Source: Jutongia huaianensis (lineage in GTDB: Bacteria > Bacillota > Clostridia > Lachnospirales > Lachnospiraceae). From it: a stretch of 64,000 nt of DNA. Of the stretch, positions 1-6,911 are shown one piece after another (within the stretch, counting starts at the first letter, position 1; each line of letters begins with the position of its first letter). The position numbers and the translations under genes were made by a program. Below the pieces are notes generated by a model that was not told the origin of the DNA, did no database searches, and saw only the letters and a program-made list of their open reading frames with translations. The DNA lies in assembly GCF_014384985.1 (NCBI RefSeq), contig NZ_JACRSX010000015.1, forward strand, positions 1 to 64,000, read 5' to 3'.

Positions 1-119
1 GCGATTATATGTCCCCCGATGATTTTGAAAGATTGTATCAACAGGCAACTTCGGAATTGCTGGCAGGTTAGAATGAGAAAAACTCATTTTAACTTGTACT
101 AAATCTTGACATAGGACCA
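1..119 (+). mobile_element. right end of an IS3-family insertion sequence (partial)
   Basis: The window opens inside an insertion sequence reading rightward. A transposase C-terminus ends at 71. About 48 bp later the sequence ends in ...CATAGGACCA, so the reverse strand begins TGGTCCTATGTCAAG, which has the 5'-TG...CA-3' terminal shape of IS3-family ends. The boundary at about 119 is set independently: a nucleotidyltransferase reading frame on the minus strand is intact up to 120 and then runs into this sequence. The left end and any target duplication lie outside the window, so family assignment is moderate. Confidence 0.55.
3..71 (+). CDS. IS3-family transposase (OrfB) C-terminal fragment
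   Basis: This is an open reading frame with no start in the window. It encodes 22 residues (DYMSPDDFERLYQQ and on) before a TAG at 69-71. A Y-(L/M)-S-P-x-(D/E)-F-E sequence is the usual C-terminal end of the rve integrase domain in IS3-family OrfB proteins, where it follows the last catalytic Glu. The short distance to the presumed IS end also fits that family. Only the tail is visible, so the catalytic DDE residues cannot be checked. The fragment could belong to another rve transposase. Confidence 0.5.
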   Translation, partial: DYMSPDDFERLYQQATSELLAG

Positions 120-227
120 ATTTGTACCCCGTGCGCGGGAACCAAATAATACAATTTTGGTGACAGAATATTTGTGTGCCAAAAAAGAAAGTTCCCTCAA
201 TATTCGATCTGACAGATCATATTTCAT
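120..227 (-). pseudogene. minimal nucleotidyltransferase (MNT-type) N-terminus, interrupted by the IS
   Basis: Starting at ATG 227 the minus strand encodes MKYDLSDRILRELSFLAHKY, followed by SVTKIVLFGSRARGTN. The motif V-L-F-G-S-R-A-R-G-x is the nucleotide-binding signature of the pol-beta superfamily minimal nucleotidyltransferases (MNT/MntA, KNTase-like). After GTN the frame enters the IS end and stops 7 codons later. The S-D-x-D-L metal-binding motif that normally follows within about 10 residues is absent. A G-rich stretch (AAGGGGGTGG) precedes the start. MNT proteins commonly pair with HEPN partners as toxin-antitoxin systems. No partner is visible here, and the rest of the gene would lie left of the window if present. 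Confidence 0.7.
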
Positions 228-259
228 ATTCCGTGCCACCCCCTTATAATTTCAATAAC

Positions 260-287
260 GCACCCTATTTGTGGTATGGTTCACCGT
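260..287 (-). repeat. direct repeat of the rlmH 3' end (putative distal att site)
   Basis: On the minus strand this reads GGTGAACCATACCACAAATAG plus GGTGC, encoding GEPYHK-stop. It matches the true rlmH end at 2458-2485 except for one synonymous third-position change (GGT against GGG for Gly). The upstream sequence is not an rlmH gene, so this is a detached copy of the tail only. It sits 33 bp upstream of the interrupted nucleotidyltransferase start. Confidence 0.75.
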
Positions 288-308
288 AACGCCATTTCAG
301 ATTTTTGT

Positions 309-345
309 TCCTCAGCGGAATTTTGAAAATTTTGTTCTCTGAGGA
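309..345 (-). terminator. possible terminator hairpin after yafQ
   Basis: TCCTCAG (309-315) pairs with CTGAGGA (339-345) around an A/T-rich inner part that can extend the stem. It lies 29 bp past the yafQ stop. No clean U-tract follows on the minus strand, so termination is only a guess. Confidence 0.35.
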
Positions 346-373
346 TTACGAAGTTTATTTTGCCATAACCTGA

Positions 374-658
374 TTATAAATCAAACAAATCACTATGCGT
401 ACCTGTACGAACAAGTGTAAGAACCAATACATCATCTTCATAACGATATACCAAAAGCCAGTCAGGTTGAATATGGCATTCTCTATGACCAATCCAGTTA
501 CCAGTCAAAGGGTGATCCTTATATTTTGGATCTAAAGATTCGCCATTTGCAAGTTTTGTTACAATACTTTTGAGCAATGAAATATCTAATCCTCGACGCC
601 TAGCAAGTTTATAATCTTTCTTAAACTGGGTTGTATTTTTAATCTCATACTTTGTCAT
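374..658 (-). CDS. yafQ: YafQ-type mRNA interferase toxin
   Basis: This 94-residue protein is the usual length for the YafQ/RelE family of ribosome-dependent mRNA endonucleases. Family features are visible: N-terminal Y-x-I-K-x-T-x-x-F-K-K-D-Y-K, a G-x-x-L-x-x-K-Y-x-D-H-x-L block, G-x-W-x-G-x-R-E-C-H-I near residue 57, and a C-terminal L-V-R-T-G-T-H-S-D-L-F carrying the conserved catalytic-region His near residue 88. The start codon overlaps the antitoxin stop by 4 nt (ATGA), so toxin synthesis is coupled to the antitoxin. It should cleave translating mRNA when the DinJ partner is degraded. Within the rlmH-bounded island it may act as an addiction module. Confidence 0.9.
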   Translation of the reverse strand: MTKYEIKNTTQFKKDYKLARRRGLDISLLKSIVTKLANGESLDPKYKDHPLTGNWIGHRECHIQPDWLLVYRYEDDVLVLTLVRTGTHSDLFDL

Positions 659-936
659 TTATCAAGATCTGCAAAGAATTCATCCACATCACGATAACCT
701 TTCACATTAGGATTCTTTGCAATCCTTTCTGCCTCCAACATAGCAGAGACGGTTTCTTGATTCGGAGTTCCCTCTGTGATTTTGAAAGGAATTCCTCTTT
801 CACGCAAAGATTGTCTGACAAAAATATTAAAAGCAGTACTTAGGTTCATACCAAGTTCTTCATATAATTCCTCAGCAGCAGCCTTTAAATTACTATCCAT
901 GCGAATACTAATATTACTTGTGTTTGATTTAGCCAT
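655..936 (-). CDS. dinJ: DinJ/RelB-type antitoxin
   Basis: This 93-residue protein has an N-terminal ribbon-helix-helix DNA-binding segment (SNISIRMDSNLKAAAEELYE, then LGMNLSTAFNIFVRQSL), the standard RelB/DinJ pattern. An acidic C-terminal part (GYRDVDEFFADLDK) should wrap the YafQ toxin. An in-frame ATG exists 40 codons upstream, but the ATG at 936 is preceded by AAGGAG at a good distance, and the promoter at 961-989 lies between the two, so 936 is chosen. The antitoxin-toxin complex normally represses its own promoter. The A/T-rich partial palindromes around 985-1005 could be the operator. Confidence 0.9.
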   Translation of the reverse strand: MAKSNTSNISIRMDSNLKAAAEELYEELGMNLSTAFNIFVRQSLRERGIPFKITEGTPNQETVSAMLEAERIAKNPNVKGYRDVDEFFADLDK

Positions 937-960
937 AATATCACGCTCCTTTTCACTTAT

Positions 961-989
961 ATTATATGCTGTTTGCACAAAAATTTCAA
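961..989 (-). promoter_or_regulatory. sigma-A promoter of dinJ-yafQ
   Basis: The minus strand has TTGAAA (984-989), a 17-bp spacer and TATAAT (961-966). This is 25 bp upstream of the dinJ start, so the leader is very short. Just upstream, GCACGAATATATTC and the overlapping TGCAATATATTG form imperfect dyads suited to a RHH repressor. Confidence 0.75.
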
Positions 990-1116
990 TATATTGCACG
1001 AATATATTCATATAAAAATGGTGAATTGCACTCTGTAACTTTACTAATTCTGCCAATTGCCTATCTAAATACTGTAAATATTCTTCATTCCAACAAACTT
1101 GAAGTTATTTACTTTA

Positions 1117-1632
1117 TCAGACAAATTTCTCCTCTGTAACCAATGTTGTCCACTTGCCGAATGCCTTAGAATCCATACTTGGAACATAGTCGAGATCCTT
1201 GTACCCTAATTTCTTAAGCAATTCGATACTGGCTATATTTTCGCATTCTGTATAACTAATAAACTCCCATTCCGGAGCCACCTTATGCAGGTGTTCATGC
1301 AAAACAGTCAGAGCCTCAAAAGCATATCCCTGCCGATGATATTTATAAGAAAACGTATACCCTAAGGAAATTGTATTATCCTTTGGCTTAACAATTATTT
1401 CACCAATCAGTTCGTTTGTTTCTTTTAGGGCTACTGCAATCATACAAGGCGAATCAATTGATATTTCATCATTTTTTCTACGTTCAATTAAATTTTGAAT
1501 TTCTTTAAAGTCTTTTATCTACCCTCTCTGATATCGGGCACATATTTCGTTATTTCTATAATCAAACATTGCCTGTACATCATTTTGCGATACATTGCGC
1601 AGATGTAGTCTTTTCGTTTCAATGGAAATCAT
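1117..1632 (-). pseudogene. GNAT-family N-acetyltransferase, broken by one in-frame amber codon
   Basis: Starting at ATG 1632, which is preceded by GGAGG at 8 nt, the frame reads MISIETKRLHLRNVSQNDVQ and on to ICARYQRG. It then meets TAG (1519-1521, codon 38) and continues in the same frame as IKDFKEIQNLIERRKNDE to the stop at 1117. The downstream part has clear RimJ/RimL-type GNAT features: IGEIIVKPKDNTISLGYTF, the acetyl-CoA loop Y-H-R-Q-G-Y-A-F-E-A-L near residue 98 of the restored frame, and N-x-A-S-I-E-L-L-K-K-L-G-Y. With the stop read through, the protein would be 171 residues, normal for the family. An internal start at 1443 has no ribosome-binding site and would lack the first beta strands, so it is probably inactive. 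Confidence 0.8.
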
Positions 1633-1711
1633 CTATTTTTCCTCCATAATTCAAGTTTTCACTGACTTCACCAAATCCCAAGCTATCCAGTTCTCAAAAC
1701 CGGATTTTTAA

Positions 1712-2179
1712 TTACTTTTTATACGGTTTATAATGCGGATTTTCGGAATTATTTTTCCAAAATGCCTCTATACCATATTCTCTAATTTGTTGATTTCCTT
1801 CCAACCACTGCCGATATACTGTTTCTTCAAACAATCCCTGCGTTTTTTTACATGGAAATTCATTGCACTCTCCACAAAAATCAACGCCATGGTTCTTTGT
1901 ACACTCAAGCAAAAAACACCCTTCGATGCTACAACCATTATGTTCTGTGCTACGGCAGCCTGAACAAGAAGCGTCCGCATATATGCTAAGTACTCCCTCA
2001 AAGTTGTTATAACTTTCTACGGCATCGGGCATATGTACCTCATAAAATTCTTTTATGCCCTCTAAATATTTTAATAATGTTTTAGCCGACACACAAATGG
2101 TACCATCATTATATGCCGAACAAGTGTGACACATTAAAGAACATGGTGCAACCTTTTTAATAATTTCACTTTTGTTCAT
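1712..2179 (-). CDS. DUF3795-type cysteine-rich protein
   Basis: This is a 155-residue protein. ATG 2179 is chosen over one 16 codons upstream because GGAGG sits 8 nt before it. The sequence is rich in paired Cys: C-S-L-M-C-H-T-C, C-S-G-C, G-C-x-I-E-G-C-F-L-L-E-C and F-C-G-E-C-x-E-F-P-C. This is the pattern of DUF3795, a family of small, probably metal-binding proteins common in Clostridia and methanogens, with no established function. It may bind zinc or an iron-sulfur cluster. It lies within the rlmH-bounded accessory segment. Confidence 0.75.
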   Translation of the reverse strand: MNKSEIIKKVAPCSLMCHTCSAYNDGTICVSAKTLLKYLEGIKEFYEVHMPDAVESYNNFEGVLSIYADASCSGCRSTEHNGCSIEGCFLLECTKNHGVDFCGECNEFPCKKTQGLFEETVYRQWLEGNQQIREYGIEAFWKNNSENPHYKPYKK

Positions 2180-2437
2180 TTTTTTATTCCTCCGCAACTT
2201 CAAGTTTTTCAATATTCTATCATACATCCATTTTTCCTGTAAACATTCTCACTTTGCCTTCGTGCAAAAAATTAGAAGAGCAGCCCAATCAACTACTCTT
2301 CCTTACACTTTCCATTTTTAATATTTCTAAATTGTATTTTCCTGCCCTTCGGACAAGAAGCATCCCTCATTCTAAAAAACTCAGTCAATTCTATACCTCT
2401 GAGGTTTTCAATGTCTCCGCTTCGGTCGGTGCAAAAC

Positions 2438-2456
2438 GGACATCCACCGGATGTCC
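2438..2456. repeat. perfect 8-bp inverted repeat abutting the rlmH-proximal att copy
   Basis: GGACATCC-acc-GGATGTCC lies 1 bp outside the 28-bp repeat on the element side. It has no U-tract on either strand, so it is a poor terminator. It could be a recombinase-binding arm or end structure of the integrated element. Confidence 0.5.
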
Positions 2457-2457
2457 T

Positions 2458-2485
2458 GCACCCTATTTGTGGTATGGTTCCCCGT
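2458..2485 (-). repeat. direct repeat in the rlmH 3' end (putative proximal att site)
   Basis: This is the genuine rlmH tail plus 5 bp past the stop. It matches 260-287 in direct orientation. The identical core (2458-2480) covers codons P-Y-H-K-stop. This is where SCC attachment cores map in staphylococcal rlmH. Confidence 0.75.
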
Positions 2486-2942
2486 GTATGATCCGATACC
2501 CCCGGTAAATTTGCTCCAGCAGCACCACCCGCATCAACTGGTGCGGAAATGTCATTTGAGAAAAGCTCAACAGTTCATCCGCATTTTGCAAGATATCCGG
2601 ATCAAGTCCGATGGAGCCGCCAATAATAAAAATGATATGACTTTTCCCTTCGATTCCCAGTCGATCCAGCTTTTTAGCAAACGCTTCGGAGGGCATTTGT
2701 TTTCCCTCGATTGCCAGAGCGATCACATAGGCATCCTCCCTGATATACTTCGTCAGCCGCTCTCCTTCTTTCCGGCGGATCAGTTCTTCTTCCCGTTCGC
2801 TTGCATGGTCCGGTGTTTTTTCATCAGCAACCTCTATGATCTCCAGCTTGCAATACCGGCTCAGACGTTTGCTGTACTCCTGAATGGCCCCGGTAAAATA
2901 TTTCTCTTTTACTTTTCCTACTGTTAAAATTGTTATCTTCAA
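2463..2942 (-). CDS. rlmH: 23S rRNA (pseudouridine1915-N3)-methyltransferase
   Basis: This 159-residue SPOUT-class methyltransferase is the standard RlmH length. It methylates pseudouridine 1915 in helix 69 of 23S rRNA on assembled 70S ribosomes, using S-adenosylmethionine. The N-terminus MKITILTVGKVKEKY, the cofactor loop I-I-G-G-S-I-G-L near residue 108, and the C-terminal Y-R-I-I-H-G-E-P-Y-H-K are diagnostic. The C-terminus is intact despite the presumed element integrated right at the stop codon, as expected when an integrating element restores the end of its target gene. It is last in the leftward acpS-nnr-alr-mazF-rlmH group. Confidence 0.97.
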   Translation of the reverse strand: MKITILTVGKVKEKYFTGAIQEYSKRLSRYCKLEIIEVADEKTPDHASEREEELIRRKEGERLTKYIREDAYVIALAIEGKQMPSEAFAKKLDRLGIEGKSHIIFIIGGSIGLDPDILQNADELLSFSQMTFPHQLMRVVLLEQIYRGYRIIHGEPYHK

Positions 2943-2960
2943 TGTTTTCCTCGCTTCATA

Positions 2961-3305
2961 CTATTCCAGCGCCAGACTGATCGAGATGGCATAGTCCACC
3001 CGTTTCAGGATGGCTTCATCCAGATGACACACCTTCTCCTTGAGACGCGATTTATCAATGGTACGGATCTGTTCCAGAAGGATTACAGAATCCTTCATTA
3101 AATGATATTTCTTTGCATCCAGTGCAATATGCGTTGGAAGCTTTGCCTTGTTCATTCTTGATGTAATCGCCGCACAGATCACTGTGGGACTATGGCAGTT
3201 TCCCATATCGTTCTGTATGATCAGAACCGGCCGGACGCCTCCCTGTTCCGAGCCGACTACCGGTCTGAGATCTGCAAAATAAATATCTCCGCGCTTAATA
3301 TTCAA
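2961..3305 (-). CDS. mazF: MazF/EndoA-type mRNA interferase
   Basis: This 114-residue protein resembles B. subtilis EndoA (NdoA), a sequence-specific endoribonuclease. Motifs are [11 protein letters not shown] at the start, [14 protein letters not shown] near residue 18, C-A-A-I-T-S around the catalytic Thr, and [10 protein letters not shown] near residue 76. The start appears to be TTG (3305), because no in-frame ATG/GTG lies just upstream and the frame N-terminus matches the family. It sits after alr as in B. subtilis, but the MazE/NdoAI antitoxin gene normally between them is missing: the 268 bp to alr hold no plausible antitoxin frame. Confidence 0.92.
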   Translation of the reverse strand: MNIKRGDIYFADLRPVVGSEQGGVRPVLIIQNDMGNCHSPTVICAAITSRMNKAKLPTHIALDAKKYHLMKDSVILLEQIRTIDKSRLKEKVCHLDEAILKRVDYAISISLALE

Positions 3306-3450
3306 ACCATTCCACTCTCCATTCTGAAAATTTCATATCCCATACGGGCTTTGAAGCCTGTGTCTTTTCAATACCGTACCGTTATCATTTTCAGTATGAA
3401 AACAATTATCTTCCATGGCAATTTGCCCTTGTGATCATTTCATACTATGT

Positions 3451-3463
3451 AACCTGGCAGGTT
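3451..3463. promoter_or_regulatory. 13-bp perfect palindrome in the alr-mazF gap
   Basis: AACCTG-G-CAGGTT lies about 146 bp upstream of the mazF start in the only sizeable gap of the group. Its symmetry and place fit an operator, but no regulator is known and the role is speculative. The rest of 3306-3573 shows no gene. Confidence 0.35.
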
Positions 3464-3573
3464 CGTTGTGCTGTAAACCCGCATGGAATTGTTATTTCCA
3501 GTATTACCCACAAATGGAATGATTATACATTTCTATCCCTGACGCTTCTGTAATACATCAGAAGTTCCGGTAA

Positions 3574-4764
3574 TTAAATTTCAAACTCCGGGTAATAGTC
3601 CTTCGTCTCAACCTTCTTTCCATGACGATAATAAACCCTTGGTACACGTTTTCCTACATCACAGACAAATTCATAATTGAAGGAATATGCCATATCTGCC
3701 ACTTCCTCAATGGAAATATAGCCATCTCCATCGTGTCCCACTAATGTCACATCATCTCCCTGTACCACATCCGGGATATCTGTGACATCAACCATAAACT
3801 GATCCATACATACCCGGCCGAGGATTGGTGCAGACTGTCCGTGAATCAGGACACGTCCCTTTCCGGACAACGCCCGCGGATACCCATCGGCATACCCAAC
3901 CGGTATCGTGGCAACTCTTGTTTCTCTAGTTGTTGTGTAGGTTCCTCCATAACTGATCTGCACTCCCGGCTCCAATGTCTTGACATAAGAAACATATGCC
4001 TTTAATTCCATGGCTGGACGAAGTGCGATCCTTGTCTTATCAACTTCCTCCGATGGATACATTCCGTAAACGGCAATACCATCACGGACCATATCCAGAT
4101 TAACCTCCGGCATTTCAATAATGCCGGCACTATTGGATACATGCTTGACAGGAAATGTCACGCCTGCATCCTCCAGACGTTTTACGAAGCTCTCATAACG
4201 CTGAAACTGCTTTCTGGCCCAGGTTTTGTCCGTCTCATCCATACGGGCAAAATGAGTAAAGCAGCCCTCAATGGACAGATTTTCCAGCTTTGCAATGCGG
4301 CAGATCGTTTCAAAGCTTTCCTCATCCTGCCGGAACCCAATTCGGCTCATACCGGTGTCAAGCTTAATATGAACTTTCGCCTTTTTACCAAGCTTAGCTG
4401 CCTCCACATCGATTTCCTTTGCCATCTCCCAGGTAAAAACAGCCGTCGCAATATCATATTGGATCATTGCCGGATACAACGGCTTCGGGGTATATCCCAA
4501 AATCAGGACAGGCTTTTGAATTCCTGCCTGCCGCAGCTCAATTCCCTCTTCTAAAATTGCCACACCATAAGCATCTGCCACATCATCCAAAGTTTTTGCT
4601 ACTTCCACAGCTCCATGTCCGTACGCATCCGCTTTAATGATCGCCATGAGCTTTGTTCCCGGCTTTGTCAGCTTTTTGGCGTTGACCACATTTTCATGAA
4701 TGGCATCCAGATCAATATTTGCATATACTCTATAATAATCTCTCATTTTACTCGTATTCTCCAT
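3574..4764 (-). CDS. alr: alanine racemase
   Basis: This is a 396-residue PLP-dependent fold-type III enzyme that converts L- to D-alanine for peptidoglycan. The cofactor lysine is in A-I-I-K-A-D-A-Y-G-H-G (Lys44 from the first Met). The second catalytic Tyr is in I-S-Y-G-G-T-Y near residue 286. G-V-A-I-L-E-E-G and the C-terminal R-V-C-M-D-Q-F-M-V-D-V motif are also present. The first ATG (4764) has no clear ribosome-binding site. A second ATG six codons in has GGAG about 12 nt upstream, so the start is uncertain by 18 nt. It lies in the acpS-nnr-alr group typical of Bacillota. Confidence 0.96.
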   Translation of the reverse strand: MENTSKMRDYYRVYANIDLDAIHENVVNAKKLTKPGTKLMAIIKADAYGHGAVEVAKTLDDVADAYGVAILEEGIELRQAGIQKPVLILGYTPKPLYPAMIQYDIATAVFTWEMAKEIDVEAAKLGKKAKVHIKLDTGMSRIGFRQDEESFETICRIAKLENLSIEGCFTHFARMDETDKTWARKQFQRYESFVKRLEDAGVTFPVKHVSNSAGIIEMPEVNLDMVRDGIAVYGMYPSEEVDKTRIALRPAMELKAYVSYVKTLEPGVQISYGGTYTTTRETRVATIPVGYADGYPRALSGKGRVLIHGQSAPILGRVCMDQFMVDVTDIPDVVQGDDVTLVGHDGDGYISIEEVADMAYSFNYEFVCDVGKRVPRVYYRHGKKVETKDYYPEFEI

Positions 4765-4822
4765 TTTTATCGTAATCTTTGATTAACTTTCCATTTCCCG
4801 GAATCCCGCAAACTGTCCTTCT

Positions 4823-6370
4823 TTATTTTGGTAATATTTCCTGCAGCATATCCAGCAGATCACCTGCCATCATACTGTAACGCCCCCCCTTCCTGCGGAC
4901 ATACTCCTCCGCTGCAAGGCCATGAAGACAGACGCCCAGCACAGCCGCCTTCGTTGGGCGCATTCCCTGTGCCAGCAGACCGGCGATCATGCCGCTTAAA
5001 ACATCACCGGTGCCTCCTGTGGACAGCGCATTATTTCCGATAGTATTAATATACACCTCGCCGCCGTCTGTGACAACCGTTCTCGCATCCTTTAATACCA
5101 AGGTCTGACAATTTGCACTTTCCAGAGACAAAAGTGCCTGTTCCACGATCTTTGCACGGATCACCGGCAGCTCAAACCGTGTTAATCTGGTCATCTCCTG
5201 CAGATGCGGTGTCAGGACTACATTTTCCGGCAGGCAGATTTTTCTTGTGCCGTCCTCTCTCTTTACAAAATATGTTTCCTTTTTGGCCAAAACATTAAGT
5301 CCGTCAGCATCTATGACAACAGCTTTATTTTTCTCTTTTAACACTTCATCCAGCATAATTCCTGCAGGCTCCGCTGTCCCAATTCCGGGACCGATAACGA
5401 TACAGGTGGCCCATTTGATCTCCTCCTGCAGACTTTTTGTGATGTCAAAGCGATTCAGAGACTGGGTATAGTCCAGCTCGCTGTCATATGTCTTTACTAA
5501 TGCTTCCGGTAAAAGATTCTTGATCACGGGACCGTTCTCCGCCGCCGTAAACACCTTGACCAGTCCGCAGCCCATACGATATGCCGCCGCCGCACTGAGA
5601 TAGCAGGCACCACTGATTTCCGGCGATCCGGCAATGACAAGTACCTTTCCATAACTTCCTTTGTTAGAACGAAGGATACGTGGTGGCATCATCTCCATGG
5701 CATCCTCTCTCGTCAGGGTATAGGTTCTTGGCAATACTTTTTCGACTACTTTTTTAGGAAAACCAATATCTGCCACCACTACATTTCCCGCATAATTACA
5801 TCCCGGAAACAAAACGATTCCCCGTTTGTTGGTTCCGAAGGTGATCGTAAAGTCTGCCACGACCGCCACTGCAAGAATCTCTCCCGTAGATGCATTGACT
5901 CCGGAGGGAACGTCCACGGCAAACCGCAGAGCATCCTGCTCATTGATCCAGTTAATAGCATCCGCAAACTCCCCTGTTACCTCTCTGGAAAGTCCAATTC
6001 CAAAAAGTGCATCCAGTATAACATCATATTCGCCGGAAGGAAGTCCGGTGCATATATGAATTCCAAGCTTTCTTGCAATATCCAGTTGTTTTTTCATCTC
6101 CTCACTGGCATTCTCTTCATTTCCGATCAGACTGACGGTTACCGGATATCCATCCTCCCACAGCATTCTTGCAGCAGCAACGCCGTCACCGCCATTATTT
6201 CCCATACCGCAGACTGCCAGCACATGGCTTTCCGGTGCGGCATTACTCTTCACACACCCGGCAACTGCAAGTGCCGCCTTTTCCATCAAAACCATAGACG
6301 GAATTCCGATTTCCTGTATTGTCATACGGTCAATTTCCTTTGCTTCCCGAACATCTGTAATATACTGCAT
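4823..6370 (-). CDS. nnr: bifunctional NAD(P)H-hydrate epimerase / ADP-dependent dehydratase
   Basis: This protein of about 515 residues repairs hydrated NAD(P)H. The N-terminal half is the YjeF_N epimerase domain (E-I-D-x-x-T-I, C-G-M-G-N-N-G-G-D-G-V-A-A-A-R, A-L-F-G-I-G-L, F-A-V-D-V-P-S-G-V). The C-terminal half is the ribokinase-like dehydratase (V-I-A-G-S, V-I-G-P-G-I-G, V-I-D-A-D-G-L-N, and N-A-L-S-T-G-G-T-G-D-V-L-S-G near the end). An ATG at 6409 would overlap the acpS stop by 4 nt, but ATG 6370 is preceded by AGGAGAG at 6 nt and gives the usual family N-terminus, so it is preferred. It is transcribed with acpS upstream and alr downstream. Confidence 0.95.
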   Translation of the reverse strand: MQYITDVREAKEIDRMTIQEIGIPSMVLMEKAALAVAGCVKSNAAPESHVLAVCGMGNNGGDGVAAARMLWEDGYPVTVSLIGNEENASEEMKKQLDIARKLGIHICTGLPSGEYDVILDALFGIGLSREVTGEFADAINWINEQDALRFAVDVPSGVNASTGEILAVAVVADFTITFGTNKRGIVLFPGCNYAGNVVVADIGFPKKVVEKVLPRTYTLTREDAMEMMPPRILRSNKGSYGKVLVIAGSPEISGACYLSAAAAYRMGCGLVKVFTAAENGPVIKNLLPEALVKTYDSELDYTQSLNRFDITKSLQEEIKWATCIVIGPGIGTAEPAGIMLDEVLKEKNKAVVIDADGLNVLAKKETYFVKREDGTRKICLPENVVLTPHLQEMTRLTRFELPVIRAKIVEQALLSLESANCQTLVLKDARTVVTDGGEVYINTIGNNALSTGGTGDVLSGMIAGLLAQGMRPTKAAVLGVCLHGLAAEEYVRRKGGRYSMMAGDLLDMLQEILPK

Positions 6371-6405
6371 CTGCAACTCTCCTTTCCATTCAACTCTTTG
6401 TGCTT

Positions 6406-6843
6406 TCATTTTTGTGCGCTTTCATAATCCTTGTGACTCCTGACATCACTCTGACATGTATTCTCTTTTCCTTCTGCCACGGCATACGCAATCGCAACAG
6501 AAGAAGAATCACTCAATGATATATGGATCTTCTCAACACCACACTCCTGCGCATAGATTTTTGTCTCCCCATATAGTACAACATATGGTTCTCCTGCCTT
6601 TCCCCTGAGAATTTCAATCTGTTCCAGTCTGACCTTCACACAAATTCCGGTTTTTAACGCTTTTGCAACCGCTTCCTTTCCGGCAAAATTAACAGCGGCA
6701 CAGGCAGCACCTCTTTGCTTTCTCTGGCAGATCATTTCCTGCTCCCGCTCTGTATAATATCTTTTTAGAAAGCGATTATTTCCTTCGCAGACTTTTTGGA
6801 TCCTTGCAATTTCTACAATATCAGTACCAATTCCATAAATCAT
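6406..6843 (-). CDS. acpS: holo-[acyl-carrier-protein] synthase
   Basis: This enzyme transfers 4'-phosphopantetheine from CoA to apo-ACP for fatty acid synthesis. The magnesium ligands are in G-I-G-T-D-I-V-E-I (Asp8) and F-A-G-K-E-A-V-A-K-A-L (Glu57), both at standard positions, followed by I-S-L-S-D near residue 110. At 145 residues it is about 20 longer than typical AcpS. The extra part is a polar C-terminal tail (ENTCQSDVRSHKDYESAQK) with no recognisable motif. Its stop is close to nnr, which suggests coupling or one transcript. Confidence 0.95.
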   Translation of the reverse strand: MIYGIGTDIVEIARIQKVCEGNNRFLKRYYTEREQEMICQRKQRGAACAAVNFAGKEAVAKALKTGICVKVRLEQIEILRGKAGEPYVVLYGETKIYAQECGVEKIHISLSDSSSVAIAYAVAEGKENTCQSDVRSHKDYESAQK

Positions 6844-6911
6844 AATCGCAAATCAACCCTTTCTAAATATGTTATCTGATCCGTGTACCCCCACATTTAT
6901 ACCGGCTTTCA

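Larger units (their letters stand above)
260..2485. mobile_element. putative SCC-like element integrated at the 3' end of rlmH
   Basis: The last 28 bases around the rlmH stop (2458-2485) recur in the same orientation at 260-287. The first 23 bp are identical and there is one mismatch in the rest. Both copies encode G-E-P-Y-H-K-stop on the minus strand. The enclosed 2.2 kb holds a DinJ/YafQ pair, a broken acetyltransferase and a DUF3795 gene, i.e. accessory cargo with no housekeeping gene. In staphylococci the same protein end is the attachment site for SCC elements (Ccr serine recombinases), and other integrative elements also use it. No recombinase lies inside, so this would be a decayed or non-autonomous element. 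The interpretation is inference; the repeat itself is seen directly. Confidence 0.6.

Noticed and set aside
1117..1443. Acetyltransferase as an intact 108-residue gene
   Set aside because: The internal ATG lacks a ribosome-binding site and the family N-terminus lies upstream in the same frame behind an amber codon, so it is a broken longer gene.
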